Shown: positions 48,265 to 57,617 of the stretch, piece after piece | Numbering within the stretch: the first letter of the stretch is position 1 | How the letters are laid out: each line of letters opens with the position of its first letter | Source of the DNA: Oscillospiraceae bacterium | GTDB lineage: Bacteria; Bacillota; Clostridia; Oscillospirales; Oscillospiraceae | Length of the DNA: 64,000 nt | Assembly (NCBI GenBank): GCA_009777775.1 | Contig: WRLE01000014.1 | Location: forward strand, 1-64,000 | Reading direction: 5' to 3' | Position numbers and translations under genes: made by a program | Notes under the pieces: model-generated | Seen by the model: the letters and a program-made list of their open reading frames with translations, nothing else | What the model was told of the DNA's origin: nothing | The model's database searches: none

Positions 48265-48996
48265 TCAATCATCCTTGTATACAACTGGCATCATGCGTTT
48301 GTGTTCGCTGCTGCGGTGGTATCTGTCTATGATTTCTCGATCTTCTGGTGGACACTCTCCATTTAACAAAAAGCTATCGATGGAAGCATAACTCACACCC
48401 ATGTCATCTTCATCTGTTTGACCATCGAAAAGCCCAGCAGAGGGCTTTTTTTCTATAATTGACGCAGGAGCTCCCAAATACCTGAGAAACTCGTAAATTT
48501 CGGTAACTGTAAGGTCAGCGATGGGGTTAAAATCGTAGGCACCATCTCCCCATTTTGTGAAATAACCCATGTGTATTTCGCTTCTATTTCCAGTTCCAGC
48601 CACTAGGCGACCCTCGCTGGCTGCAACCGTATAAAGAGTGTTCATTCGCAATCTAGGAGCAATATTAACAGCAGCTGTATCTGAAATTTCCGTTGCAAAA
48701 CCGACGGCTTCTTTCAAAGCTTCGGCAGTGGCTGTCAAATCAATCACCCTCGTCTCAATATCGAACTGCTCGGCAACGGCTCTCCCATCTGCCATATCTT
48801 CGCCATAATTTCGCTTTGAACCGCAGGGCATTATAATACCCAAAGTATTTTCACAAGCCATTTTGCATAAAATCCCCACCAGGGCACTATCTTTACCTCC
48901 ACTGTTGCCATAAACAACCCCAGAAAGCCTCGCATTATCTAATAAACTGCGAATAAAACCCACTCGATTCGATGTTTCGATTTCATAATCTCGCAT
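48265..48996 (-). CDS. nadE: NAD synthetase (ammonia type)
   Basis: A 243-residue NadE without a glutaminase domain. PP-loop VYGNSGGKDSALVGIL, the RMNTLYTVAASEGRLVAGTGNRSEIHMGYFTKWGDGA block and KKPSAGLFDGQTDEDDMGVSYASID are diagnostic. It amidates nicotinic acid adenine dinucleotide, the step before NadK's substrate. It uses free ammonia or a separate glutaminase. It stands alone. Confidence 0.95.
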   Translation of the reverse strand: MRDYEIETSNRVGFIRSLLDNARLSGVVYGNSGGKDSALVGILCKMACENTLGIIMPCGSKRNYGEDMADGRAVAEQFDIETRVIDLTATAEALKEAVGFATEISDTAAVNIAPRLRMNTLYTVAASEGRLVAGTGNRSEIHMGYFTKWGDGAYDFNPIADLTVTEIYEFLRYLGAPASIIEKKPSAGLFDGQTDEDDMGVSYASIDSFLLNGECPPEDREIIDRYHRSSEHKRMMPVVYKDD

Positions 48997-49142
48997 ATCA
49001 GTTACCTCCGATAAAATTTCCCCTCAATTGTACCATACAATACTTGAAAAAGGTAGACGCTTCGTGTATTATATCAAACACTAGCCATTTTTCCCCGCAA
49101 AGGCTCCAGTAGGAGACCACATTATTAGAGAGGTTGTGACAA

Positions 49143-51599
49143 ATGAAAAACACAAAAACCAGAATACTGGCAATCATTTTAGTGCTATGCATGATGTTTA
49201 GCGGAGCGGCTACTGCGCTTTCCACCAGCGTTAGCACACCATTTAACGAGGTTGTGGAAACCTTATACGATTACAAAATAATCCAAGGCTATCCCGATGG
49301 CAGCTTCCGTGCAGATTCCCAGATTACATTAGCTGAACTTGCAACACTTCTCACAAAAGCGTTTCAATTAGAAGCGAAAGGAATTAACAACCAACCTGGA
49401 CTCTCCAGCCACTGGGCTTACAAGGCATATAATGCTTGCGTTGACAATGGCGTTTATAAAGCGAGTTATGCAAGTACCCTTGCAGATTTAAACAAGTATG
49501 TATCGATTGATTTACTACTGGAAATACTCCATGATAACCAAGGTTGGGATGTGACTATTTTAGCCGAACCTAACACTGTTCTAACACGCGGATTAGTGGC
49601 AGAAATACTCTATGTCTTGTTATCAACGCCTTTGGGTACAAAAGAGATAACCATCTTTGAACTTTTTGATTCTGCCAGATTAATGGACTCAGCAAGGCTG
49701 ATTCGATATTTCACATTGGCAAATTATTATGAAGATAATATGATAAACGCTGATACGCTTGTTGATGAACCTGATGTATATGTATATGACGAAGAATATG
49801 GTGCTTTTATACCTTTTGACACCGAATCGATTCTAGAGAGCATCATGTATAATTTTGTTGCAGTATATGATGTATCTGGCGAAGGAAAAGGTGATACGAT
49901 TTTTATTGTAAACCGCGAAGATGCTGATTTAATATGGGTTAATGATACACCTTTCATACTCGCCAGCAACCCTGTTGATTTCACCAATGAATATAACATT
50001 CCATTCGGTGGTAGGCTCATTGGACACTGGCGTCTCTTTAATGGAGCGATTGTTGATTATAGCAATGTCGCCACTCGAGGCGACTTGTCTAGCAGCATAT
50101 ATTATTATACCTACGACTGGTATAATTCCACCAGTACAGACAGCTTCACATTTTTAACGGGTTTTAGAACATTCCAGCAAACAACAGGCTGGGCTTGTGG
50201 CTTAACTTCCGCATTCATGGCGATGGATTGGTTTGATATGACCCATGGGCTAAATGAGCTTGACCTTTCTGCATTGCGAGATACAAAAGAAAAATATGGC
50301 ACCCATCGTTGGGGTGGAGCCACAGATGTGAAAATGCTGGTGAATGTTTTTGATAGCCTAAATGAAATGCTGGGCTATGAGGCTTGGCTATATGAATCCA
50401 CATATGATTTTGTTGATGAAGATGGTGAGCTATCCGATGAATACCTCAGCCCCGAGTGGATACAAGATATGCTAGGGCAAGGTAAACCTATACTCCTTGG
50501 TTGGAACAGCTTCGGAGCGCATTGGCAGGTTATCATCGGTTACGATAACATGGGTACTGAAGAAACAGCAGACGATGTGATTATCCTTGCTGACCCATAT
50601 GACACAACTGACCACCTCAATGATGGAGTGGTGGTTTGGTCATATGAGCGGATGTACTACAATTGGACGCAAAACTTCGACAGAGACTTCGGACGCAGTC
50701 AAGGCTACGGAATGCCCGTGATTTTCGTTCCCTATCCAGCGGATTATGACGCTGATGCATATAAGCCGGTCATGGGCGATGGTCTTGCATATTCGGTGGG
50801 TCTCCCCTCCGTTTATGATGTGAACGAAACAGACGAAATGCTGATACCATATGGCAGAACCGCCCAGGATTTAGAAGACTCCGATTATAATCGGACAAAA
50901 TCCGAAAGGGGTGACAATGGTTTAGCAGGAGCTGCAAGCAGCGACTATTACCGCCAAGGTGACCATATTGGCTCCCCATATTACCCCCAATACGACTTCT
51001 ACAATGGTGCCCAAGGAATTTCCGATACATTGATACTCCTGGAGGGTTTCCAGACTTCACAACAAGCATCTGAATGGACTTGCGGACCCACATCCATGCT
51101 AATAGCTCTTAATTGGTTCGATGCTCTAGGCGATGAAACAGAATTCACCCTAGCAGCACTCAGAGACAATGATAGAGAAGGCGCAACAAGCCTAGATGGC
51201 ATGGTGCAAATCCTGACTGCCCTCGACCTGGATTTCATGTGGTATACAACGGACGATTTGGATGACGATGATTGTATAGAAGGTTATTGCCTCTACGATG
51301 GTCCTTCCGACGATGGACTCTTCCCTTGGCTCTTGTCAAATGGAATACCCATTATTATCGGCTGGAACGAATGGGGTGGTCACTGGCAGATTATCATCGG
51401 TTACGACGATATGGGTACAGATGATACCCAAGACGATGTGCTGATTCTAGTTGACCCATACGACACCACAGACCACCTTCAAGACGGTTACCTAATCGAA
51501 TCCTTCGAGCGCCTAGTATACGGCTGGGGCGCCGCCTTCGACTCCCGCGGTGGCACTGTTTTCTTAATTCCAATCCCCATTGGGTTGGAACTGGAATAA
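49143..51599 (+). CDS. Secreted SLH protein with two C39-like peptidase domains
   Basis: An 818-residue secreted protein with signal peptide (LAIILVLCMMFSGAATA). SLH motifs lie at the N-terminus (VETLYDYKIIQGYPDGSFRADSQITLAELATLL). Two C39-like domains follow as an internal duplication: WACGLTSAFMAMDWF with AHWQVIIGYDNMG...ADPYDTTDH, and WTCGPTSMLIALNWF with GHWQIIIGYDDMG...VDPYDTTDH. Each keeps Cys, His and Asp, so both may be active. AGAGGT precedes the ATG. It may process peptides at the surface; the secreted protease at 12460 shares Cys/His domain logic and SLH anchoring. Confidence 0.85.
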   Translation: MKNTKTRILAIILVLCMMFSGAATALSTSVSTPFNEVVETLYDYKIIQGYPDGSFRADSQITLAELATLLTKAFQLEAKGINNQPGLSSHWAYKAYNACVDNGVYKASYASTLADLNKYVSIDLLLEILHDNQGWDVTILAEPNTVLTRGLVAEILYVLLSTPLGTKEITIFELFDSARLMDSARLIRYFTLANYYEDNMINADTLVDEPDVYVYDEEYGAFIPFDTESILESIMYNFVAVYDVSGEGKGDTIFIVNREDADLIWVNDTPFILASNPVDFTNEYNIPFGGRLIGHWRLFNGAIVDYSNVATRGDLSSSIYYYTYDWYNSTSTDSFTFLTGFRTFQQTTGWACGLTSAFMAMDWFDMTHGLNELDLSALRDTKEKYGTHRWGGATDVKMLVNVFDSLNEMLGYEAWLYESTYDFVDEDGELSDEYLSPEWIQDMLGQGKPILLGWNSFGAHWQVIIGYDNMGTEETADDVIILADPYDTTDHLNDGVVVWSYERMYYNWTQNFDRDFGRSQGYGMPVIFVPYPADYDADAYKPVMGDGLAYSVGLPSVYDVNETDEMLIPYGRTAQDLEDSDYNRTKSERGDNGLAGAASSDYYRQGDHIGSPYYPQYDFYNGAQGISDTLILLEGFQTSQQASEWTCGPTSMLIALNWFDALGDETEFTLAALRDNDREGATSLDGMVQILTALDLDFMWYTTDDLDDDDCIEGYCLYDGPSDDGLFPWLLSNGIPIIIGWNEWGGHWQIIIGYDDMGTDDTQDDVLILVDPYDTTDHLQDGYLIESFERLVYGWGAAFDSRGGTVFLIPIPIGLELE

Positions 51600-51615
51600 T
51601 CGTTAAGACTTGAAT

Positions 51616-51652
51616 ATAAAAGGAGGCTTGCATTTGCAGCCTCCTTTTGTAT
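51616..51652 (+). terminator. Terminator after the two-domain C39-like gene
   Basis: AAAAGGAGGCT and AGCCTCCTTTT pair perfectly and are followed by GTATTT. Confidence 0.9.
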
Positions 51653-51726
51653 TTAGTTAGGAGTGAGGAATGAGGAGAGTTAGCTTTCGGTGATAATTTG
51701 TATATCGTCATATTCACGTGATTTTC

Positions 51727-51806
51727 GTAGGGCGCGGCATCCTTGACGCGCCGATTGGGTTGCGGTGGATACCTTGCGGCGCGTCAGGGATGCCGCGCCC
51801 TACGAA
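51727..51806. repeat. Inverted pair of GGCGCGTC...GCCGCGCC palindromes
   Basis: CGTAGGGCGCGGCATCCTTG is followed after about 30 bases by its near complement ending CGCGCCCTACG. It fills the gap between the C39-like gene and the ABC permease gene. Confidence 0.75.
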
Positions 51807-51878
51807 AGACCTTCATGTTGTTCTATAAATAGTACATATTACCGGGCGCGATACTTGATTATTAATTGTTAATTGAAT

Positions 51879-53153
51879 TCATTCATACCTGAGGGCTTCT
51901 ATGGGGTCTAGTTTTGCAGCTTTGTTGGCTGGGTATATGCCAAAAAATACGCCGACAGCCATGGAAAATAGTACAGAACCAGTGGTTGTTGTGGCTGAAA
52001 TTACCAAAGGAACCTCGAAGAATGATGTCGCCGCCGCACCAATGGCAATTCCTAGTACAAGCCCGATGACACCGCCCACACAGGCAATAATCACAGCCTC
52101 TGTGACAAATTGAAGGCGAATATGGAAATGCTTTGCTCCTAGAGCTTTCCTCGTGCCGATTTCCCTTGTCCTCTCGGTGACAGAAACCAGCATGATATTC
52201 ATAACACCAATCCCACCAACCAACAAAGATATACCAGCAATGAAAGCAATGGCGATGGACATGGTATTCATCATATCGTTAATCGTATCCAACATAGTTG
52301 TCATATTTGTCGCAGTTACTTTCCAATCTCTATTGTTGATATAAAGAGCGTTGAAATACCTCTGCAGACTTTCCGTCAAGTCATTGACCTCAGCAGGGTC
52401 AAGACAAACCACCGTGGCATAGGTATAATTCTTTTCTCGAACATTCTGTTTCGCCGTGGTAACAGGTATATAAAAAGTCGTTGTTACTTCGCTGTCGGAA
52501 ACCATACCAGTGAAACCCATGGCTTCATATCGATAAACACCCACTATGGTATATACCTCCACCACAGTGGGCTTATATACCTTCACCATTTGTCCAATGG
52601 GGTCTTCCCCTTCTGAAAACATATTACTCACAAACCTATCGGAAACAACAGCAGATTGGGTCTGATTTCTCACATCATTGGCGGTTATGAAGCTGCCAGA
52701 AATCATAGACAAATTATTCGCTTTCATAAAATCTTCATTGACACCGTTGATGGAAATATTGGCATATAAATCACCATCCTTTGCCTGTGCAGTACCGCCC
52801 GATTGGGTCACAGACACCCCAGCGACGTTTTCCGGAAAAGCGAGTTTAAGATCCTCTATCATTTGTGGGCTGATGAGGTCAGATGTCAACGGAACTCTCC
52901 CCGTAACGGAAACTCTAGGTCTCCCCATTCCAAAGGGATTATTCACAATGTCTTTTTCTTGAACAGCAAGGGTGATATTCCCCGCTCCCAAGGTGGACAC
53001 ATTGTCGGTAACAGAAGCAGTCATAGCATCGCCAATGGTCATAATGGCGATTATCGACATAATACCAATGATAATCCCCAGCATCGTCAGTAAAGCACGC
53101 ATCTTATTCGACTTAATGGATGATAGAGCCAGTAGAATGTTTTCAATAATCAT
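51879..53153 (-). CDS. MacB-type ABC transporter permease
   Basis: A 424-residue permease. N-terminal ENILLALSSIKSNKMRALLTMLGIIIGIMSIIAIMTIGDAM is the classic MacB/FtsX start with the first span, then a large extracytoplasmic domain and three C-terminal spans with VTERTREIGTRKALGAKHFHIRLQFVTEAV. It probably exports a peptide or drug together with the ATPase and adaptor gene upstream. The start overlaps the ATPase stop by four bases. Confidence 0.93.
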   Translation of the reverse strand: MIIENILLALSSIKSNKMRALLTMLGIIIGIMSIIAIMTIGDAMTASVTDNVSTLGAGNITLAVQEKDIVNNPFGMGRPRVSVTGRVPLTSDLISPQMIEDLKLAFPENVAGVSVTQSGGTAQAKDGDLYANISINGVNEDFMKANNLSMISGSFITANDVRNQTQSAVVSDRFVSNMFSEGEDPIGQMVKVYKPTVVEVYTIVGVYRYEAMGFTGMVSDSEVTTTFYIPVTTAKQNVREKNYTYATVVCLDPAEVNDLTESLQRYFNALYINNRDWKVTATNMTTMLDTINDMMNTMSIAIAFIAGISLLVGGIGVMNIMLVSVTERTREIGTRKALGAKHFHIRLQFVTEAVIIACVGGVIGLVLGIAIGAAATSFFEVPLVISATTTTGSVLFSMAVGVFFGIYPANKAAKLDPIEALRYE

Positions 53154-53899
53154 ACAGCCTCACCATCCTCATTCTCATTGCTTCCCGCTCCAGTATCTCC
53201 AACCGTTACCAAGGTACCAGTTGACTTGTCACTTATAATCTCGCCATCATGCAATGTGACAATGCGCTGTGTCATTTCCGCAAGCTCCGTATTGTGGGTG
53301 ATGAGCAAAACGGTTCTCTTTTCTTCTTGGTTAATGCGCATGAAAATATCCATGACAAGTTTACCAGTCTGGGAATCCAGGGCACCTGTCGGCTCGTCTG
53401 CCAAAACGATGTCAGGGTCATTTGCCAATGAACGAGCAATAGCCACCCTCTGTTTCTGACCACCTGAAAGTTCGTTGGGCAAATGGGTCATACGGTCTCC
53501 CATTTCCACCAAATGGAGCAGCCGCTCTGCACGCTCACGCCTCTCGTTGCGCTTAATACCCATGTAAAACAACGGAAGCTCCACATTTGCAATGGCAGTT
53601 ATACGAGGAATCAGATTAAAGGTTTGGAAAACAAAACCGATTTGACGGTTTCTAATATCAGAGAGCTCATTGTCATTCATGGATGCGATGGAAACACCAT
53701 TGAGATTGTAATCACCCTCCGTTGGTCTATCCAAAGCCCCGAGAATATTCATCAACGTACTCTTGCCAGAACCGCTCTGCCCCACGATGGAAACAAAGGA
53801 ACCTTCCTCGATATCTAGATTTATATTCTTTAAAACAGTTAATTCGTTTGGCTCATCAACGAAATATTTTTTGACAATACCACGAAGCTCAATCATCAT
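53150..53899 (-). CDS. MacB/LolD-type ABC transporter ATPase
   Basis: A 249-residue ATPase: Walker A GQSGSGKSTLMNIL, Q-loop GFVFQTFNLI, signature LSGGQKQRVAIARSL, Walker B DIVLADEPTGALD. ATG 53899 follows GGGGAGA at good spacing; the longer frame runs to an ATG without a ribosome site. The short polar tail after THNTELAEMTQRIVTLHDGEI is non-conserved. It powers the MacB-like permease. Confidence 0.94.
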   Translation of the reverse strand: MMIELRGIVKKYFVDEPNELTVLKNINLDIEEGSFVSIVGQSGSGKSTLMNILGALDRPTEGDYNLNGVSIASMNDNELSDIRNRQIGFVFQTFNLIPRITAIANVELPLFYMGIKRNERRERAERLLHLVEMGDRMTHLPNELSGGQKQRVAIARSLANDPDIVLADEPTGALDSQTGKLVMDIFMRINQEEKRTVLLITHNTELAEMTQRIVTLHDGEIISDKSTGTLVTVGDTGAGSNENEDGEAV

Positions 53900-53961
53900 G
53901 GTTGAAATCTCCCCTACTCGTCCAGTCTGTAATAAAAGCACTTAAACCACAACACCCAATA

Positions 53962-55977
53962 TTACCTCATCCAAAACGGCAACAAACGTGTATCACTGGA
54001 CAATCTACCCTCTGGGTCTAGCAAAAGCTCCATACCATCATACAGCTCATCGCTGAATATTTCAGTATTAGTCGAGGTGCGTAGACCAGTTTCAACAAGA
54101 ATCTCTATGGTCTCCCCTTCTTCAATGGCATAGACATATTCACCATCGTCTTTGCTGACTAAAATGGAAGCAGGAACAGAGTATACCTCTTCCCTGGTTT
54201 CCATGATTATGTTCAAAAACGCATTCATTCCAATTCTAATGGTACTGTCAAATGTGAGCAATTGGGATTTCAACTCAAATTCCACACTTGTGGACCCTGC
54301 CGCGCTCACCGCCTTTGGCGAAATATATGTGACGACACCTTGAAAAATTACACCAGCAGAAGCATCTGTGGTGATTTCCGTATCCTGACCCACATCCAGG
54401 GATGTGAGATTGTACTCCCTCACCCTTGCAGTAACATAAAGGTCTTCGGTATCTTCGATGACAAAAAGGATTCCGCTGGGAGGTGCCCCCACCCTTATGT
54501 TGGATTCGGTGATGACCCCATCAGCCGTAGCTACGATGGTGCCGTTGGCAAGGGAATTATTCAACCGCTCCAGATTAAGCTCCTGAGTCCTAATACTGAT
54601 GTCTCCTGTCGTGGGTCTCGAGGAAGCTTGATTTAACGAGTTCTGCGCACTGGCAACGGAGGTTTCCGCAGACTGCACTTGATTTCGGCTGTCGCTAACT
54701 GCATTTCTCGTGTTTGTTATCTTTGTATCAAGACTAGTTATATAATCATCCATAGCACGCTCTTTATCATTTATGGCATTTTCGTACTGCCTTTGAGCAT
54801 CATCGTATGCATTTTGAGCTCGTTCCAAAGCCAGCTCATAATTTTCCACAGCATCGTTTTTCGCTCTTTCCAAATCTGATACAGCTTTATCATAAACCCT
54901 TTGGGCATCATCTTGGTTACGTTTTGCAGTTTCCAGAGTTCTCTCCGCATTTCTGATGGCATTATCCCTTGATACACTATTGGAATCGCCAGCAGCGTTC
55001 CATTCGCTATATGCTCTACTCAACGCTCCTTCAGCATTAATAAGAGCCATTTCAGCAGCACCAACAGCATATCTGGCTTCTTGTATCTCATCAGCAGTGG
55101 ATGATGGGTCTGCTTCAAGGGCTTCTAAATACTCCTGGGCAAGGGTTAGTTCAACTGCCCTTTGGTTTCTAACTTGTTGAGCATTATCAACACTTGATTG
55201 ATAAATAGAGTCGCTATAACCAGTTGCGCGCCTACCAGCTCGCTCATCGGCAAGATCCTTTTCAGCAGTGGCAACATCAGCCTTTCTGCGCTCTAATGCA
55301 ATCCTTGCTTCATTAATAGTATATAAAAATGCATACTCATCAAAATCATAAATAGCATTTTCCAAATCAGCCAATGCCTTGTTTAAGTCTTCTTCTCTTC
55401 TCTCTAAAGTTATGAGTGCTTCTCTTATGGATAAATCATATCTATAGCTATCAAAAGGCTCTTCTGCATCTAATAATGCCTCTTCCAAGTCATTCTCAGC
55501 TCTTTCCAGATTCAACCGTTGACGCTCTAAAGCAATACGGGAAGACTCCAGCTGGTTTTGAGCATTGGTTATATTGTTTCTAATCGTGCGCTGCTCCTCT
55601 GTCAGAGATGATAGAGCATTTTCATAATTTAATTCTGCCAAAGCTATATCATTTTCAAGGTTCGTGGTGTCAAGAATAGCAAGCACATCGCCAACTTTTA
55701 CCCTATCACCCACGCTTACGAAAATCTCCTGCACTGGATATGCAGTGAGTGTGGAATAAATATTCGTGACACTCCCGCTTTCGACAACACCGGAAACAGA
55801 TAAAGAAAGTGTCATATCCGACTTATCCAAGATAATCGTTTCAACAGGTCTAGCAGAAGCAGCAGCAATCCGCGCTGCTCTGGCACGTAGAAACATAATC
55901 CCCCCTGTCATAGCAAGCACAAGGATAAGCCCGACTATAATAAGCCCCTTTTTGCTCTTTTTCTTTTTCTTTTCCAT
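53962..55977 (-). CDS. Membrane fusion/adaptor protein of the MacAB-type exporter
   Basis: A 671-residue adaptor, far longer than the usual 350-450. The N-terminal anchor (GLIIVGLILVLAMTGGIMFL) precedes the first lipoyl half (YPVQEIFVSVGDRVKVGDVLAILDTTNLENDI). About 330 residues of alpha-helical coiled coil follow, rich in ALERRKADVATAEKDL-type heptads. The second lipoyl half (TIVATADGVITESNIRVGAPPSGILF) and the beta-barrel end follow. First gene of the exporter operon. A long hairpin may span a thick wall or S-layer. Confidence 0.9.
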   Translation of the reverse strand: MEKKKKKSKKGLIIVGLILVLAMTGGIMFLRARAARIAAASARPVETIILDKSDMTLSLSVSGVVESGSVTNIYSTLTAYPVQEIFVSVGDRVKVGDVLAILDTTNLENDIALAELNYENALSSLTEEQRTIRNNITNAQNQLESSRIALERQRLNLERAENDLEEALLDAEEPFDSYRYDLSIREALITLERREEDLNKALADLENAIYDFDEYAFLYTINEARIALERRKADVATAEKDLADERAGRRATGYSDSIYQSSVDNAQQVRNQRAVELTLAQEYLEALEADPSSTADEIQEARYAVGAAEMALINAEGALSRAYSEWNAAGDSNSVSRDNAIRNAERTLETAKRNQDDAQRVYDKAVSDLERAKNDAVENYELALERAQNAYDDAQRQYENAINDKERAMDDYITSLDTKITNTRNAVSDSRNQVQSAETSVASAQNSLNQASSRPTTGDISIRTQELNLERLNNSLANGTIVATADGVITESNIRVGAPPSGILFVIEDTEDLYVTARVREYNLTSLDVGQDTEITTDASAGVIFQGVVTYISPKAVSAAGSTSVEFELKSQLLTFDSTIRIGMNAFLNIIMETREEVYSVPASILVSKDDGEYVYAIEEGETIEILVETGLRTSTNTEIFSDELYDGMELLLDPEGRLSSDTRLLPFWMR

Positions 55978-56163
55978 TAATCATCATCCTTTTTTAGCCG
56001 CAGCGCAGTTTCCATATCCCCAAACGGCATATCCCATAATACGCGAACAAACATTCATCACGCAAATAAATTATATTGCAATATGATAAACTCAATGTAA
56101 ACAATAAGCACCAATTTGTCAATGTTTTGTGAACAGATGATGAAATAAAGTTACTAGACAGTT

Positions 56164-56347
56164 ACAGGTCATGGGATGCTAGAATCATTTATATTGCTAT
56201 TCATTTTATACATAGTACGCACTAACAGTGTCATCTTGAGCGCTAGCGAAAGATCCTATTACACCGAAATTACTGACTAAGTAGATTGCGAAGAGCGAAG
56301 CGACCCTCCCCCGTGTCATTACTAAGAGCGAAGCGACGTGGCAATCT
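56164..56347. mobile_element. MITE-like element, copy 3 (right end altered)
   Basis: ACAGGTCATGGGATGCTAGA at the left and ATACATAGTACGCACTAACA inside match copy 1. The right inverted end is lost or rearranged, with two copies of AAGAGCGAAGCGAC. Bases 55978-56163 contain no gene. Confidence 0.6.
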
Positions 56348-56360
56348 TAATAATCAACAC

Positions 56361-56392
56361 GAGAACCCGCAACTGCAACGGTTGCGGGTTTT
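56361..56392 (-). terminator. Hairpin downstream of ssrA
   Basis: AACCCGCAAC and GTTGCGGGTT form a 10-bp stem next to the tmRNA 3' end; the T-run on the minus strand is weak (TTCTCGTG). Confidence 0.55.
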
Positions 56393-56401
56393 CGTTTACT
56401 G

Positions 56402-56758
56402 TGGTGGAGCTGGGGGGAGTTGAACCCCCGTCCGAAAGCGCTTTAACGCAAACTTCTCCGGGCGCAGACGGTTATTTCGGGCTAATGCCCATTTCCCTTG
56501 CCGCAGCGCAAACCGCCACGCGGTTGCGGCTCAGTAGCTTCATTGTTCATGGTGCGAGCAAAGCTTAACGCACTCACGTTCTCCACTAATCGACGCTCCT
56601 ATCCGGCTCGTGGACCTTCCGGTAGGAACGGGTAGCACTAAGCGGCTACCGGTAGAACTTCGTTATTGTTCTTTAATTTATAGTTGTGCCGTTTTAGGAG
56701 TCAGCGCCTCCGCCCGCTATCTACGCCTCCACACCCCCGTCGAAACCCTTACAGCCCC
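56402..56758 (-). ncRNA. ssrA: tmRNA
   Basis: A 357-nt tmRNA. 5' GGGGCTGTAAGGGTTTCGAC pairs with the 3' acceptor CAGCTCCACCA, and the T-arm is GGACGGGGGTTCAACTCCCCC. The tag frame ends NNNEVLPVAA then TAG; the C-terminal VAA-type end suits proteolysis. The exact resume codon is not certain because the upstream codons are CGG CAC AAC TAT. smpB lies just upstream on the same strand. Confidence 0.93.
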
Positions 56759-56885
56759 TCGTCGCTACCTGGATAAATCCGTTTCGTTTCCACCGTCGGG
56801 CTTCGCCCTTTGGTGAAAACTGCACTCCTTTATCCAGTCGCTCCTCTCCGATGCCGACCCACTTCGTTGGGCTCGTCATCGGTTT
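56759..56885 (-). ncRNA. Structured element just upstream of ssrA
   Basis: On the minus strand CCGATG/CATCGG enclose GCCCAACGAAGTGGGT; CTGGATAAA pairs with TTTATCCAG; TTTCACC pairs with GGTGGAAA; the apex is GGGCGAAGCCC. It could be the ssrA leader, a separate RNA or an insertion palindrome. Bases 56886-56998 contain TCCTAATTCC-type tandem repeats and no gene. Confidence 0.45.
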
Positions 56886-56998
56886 TGGCAATTACAATAC
56901 GCTTCCCAAAAGCAAGACTTTTTATTTTCACAACACTTTCCATGACAGATAATTCCTAATTCCTCACTCCTAATTCCTAATTCCTAACTCCTCACTCC

Positions 56999-57475
56999 TC
57001 ATTCCTCATTCCTAACTCCTTTGAGGTTGCGTTCAATTTCTCGGTTTGAGGTTTTTTCGGATTCGGAGCTTCGTTTGTCGTGGAGTTTTTTGCCTCTGGC
57101 TAGACCTAGTTCTAGCTTGACTCGGGAATCTTTGAAATATACTGAAATGGGAATTAGTGCTAAACCGTCTTGCTTGATTCTGCCATATAGGCTCATTATT
57201 TCTCGCTTATGCATAAGCAAGCGTCTCGGTCTAACTGGGTCTCGGTTGAAAAGATTGCCTTTTTCATATGGGCTAATGTGCATACCTTGAACAAAAAGCT
57301 CTCCGTTTCTCACCATACAGTAAGCATCCTTTAAATTGATACTCCCTTGTCTGATGGACTTGACTTCTGTGCCGGAAAGCTCAATACCCGCTTCAAATTT
57401 TTCTAGAATATTGTAGTTATAGTAAGCCTGCCGATTATATACAACCTGCTTGACACCCTTAGCTTTGGGAGACAT
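56999..57475 (-). CDS. smpB: SsrA-binding protein SmpB
   Basis: A 158-residue SmpB: YNRQAYYNYNILEKFEAGIELSGTEVKSIRQGSINLKDAYC and LLMHKREIMSLYGRIKQDGLALIPISVYFKDSRVKLELGLARGKKLHDKR are the conserved RNA-binding core, then a basic tail. ATG 57475 (MSPKAKG) is the family-typical start. It carries tmRNA to stalled ribosomes; ssrA is the next gene downstream. Confidence 0.96.
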   Translation of the reverse strand: MSPKAKGVKQVVYNRQAYYNYNILEKFEAGIELSGTEVKSIRQGSINLKDAYCMVRNGELFVQGMHISPYEKGNLFNRDPVRPRRLLMHKREIMSLYGRIKQDGLALIPISVYFKDSRVKLELGLARGKKLHDKRSSESEKTSNREIERNLKGVRNEE

Positions 57476-57617
57476 AATAAATACACCTTTCGATAAAACT
57501 GGGCTGCCATACACACAGCAGCCCTATGAAAGCAAGCCTCATGGTCATATTACCAAGAAGCAATGAACCTTGTCAACAAGCATCGACAAACCGTTACAGA
57601 ATCGTAATGAATACAGC

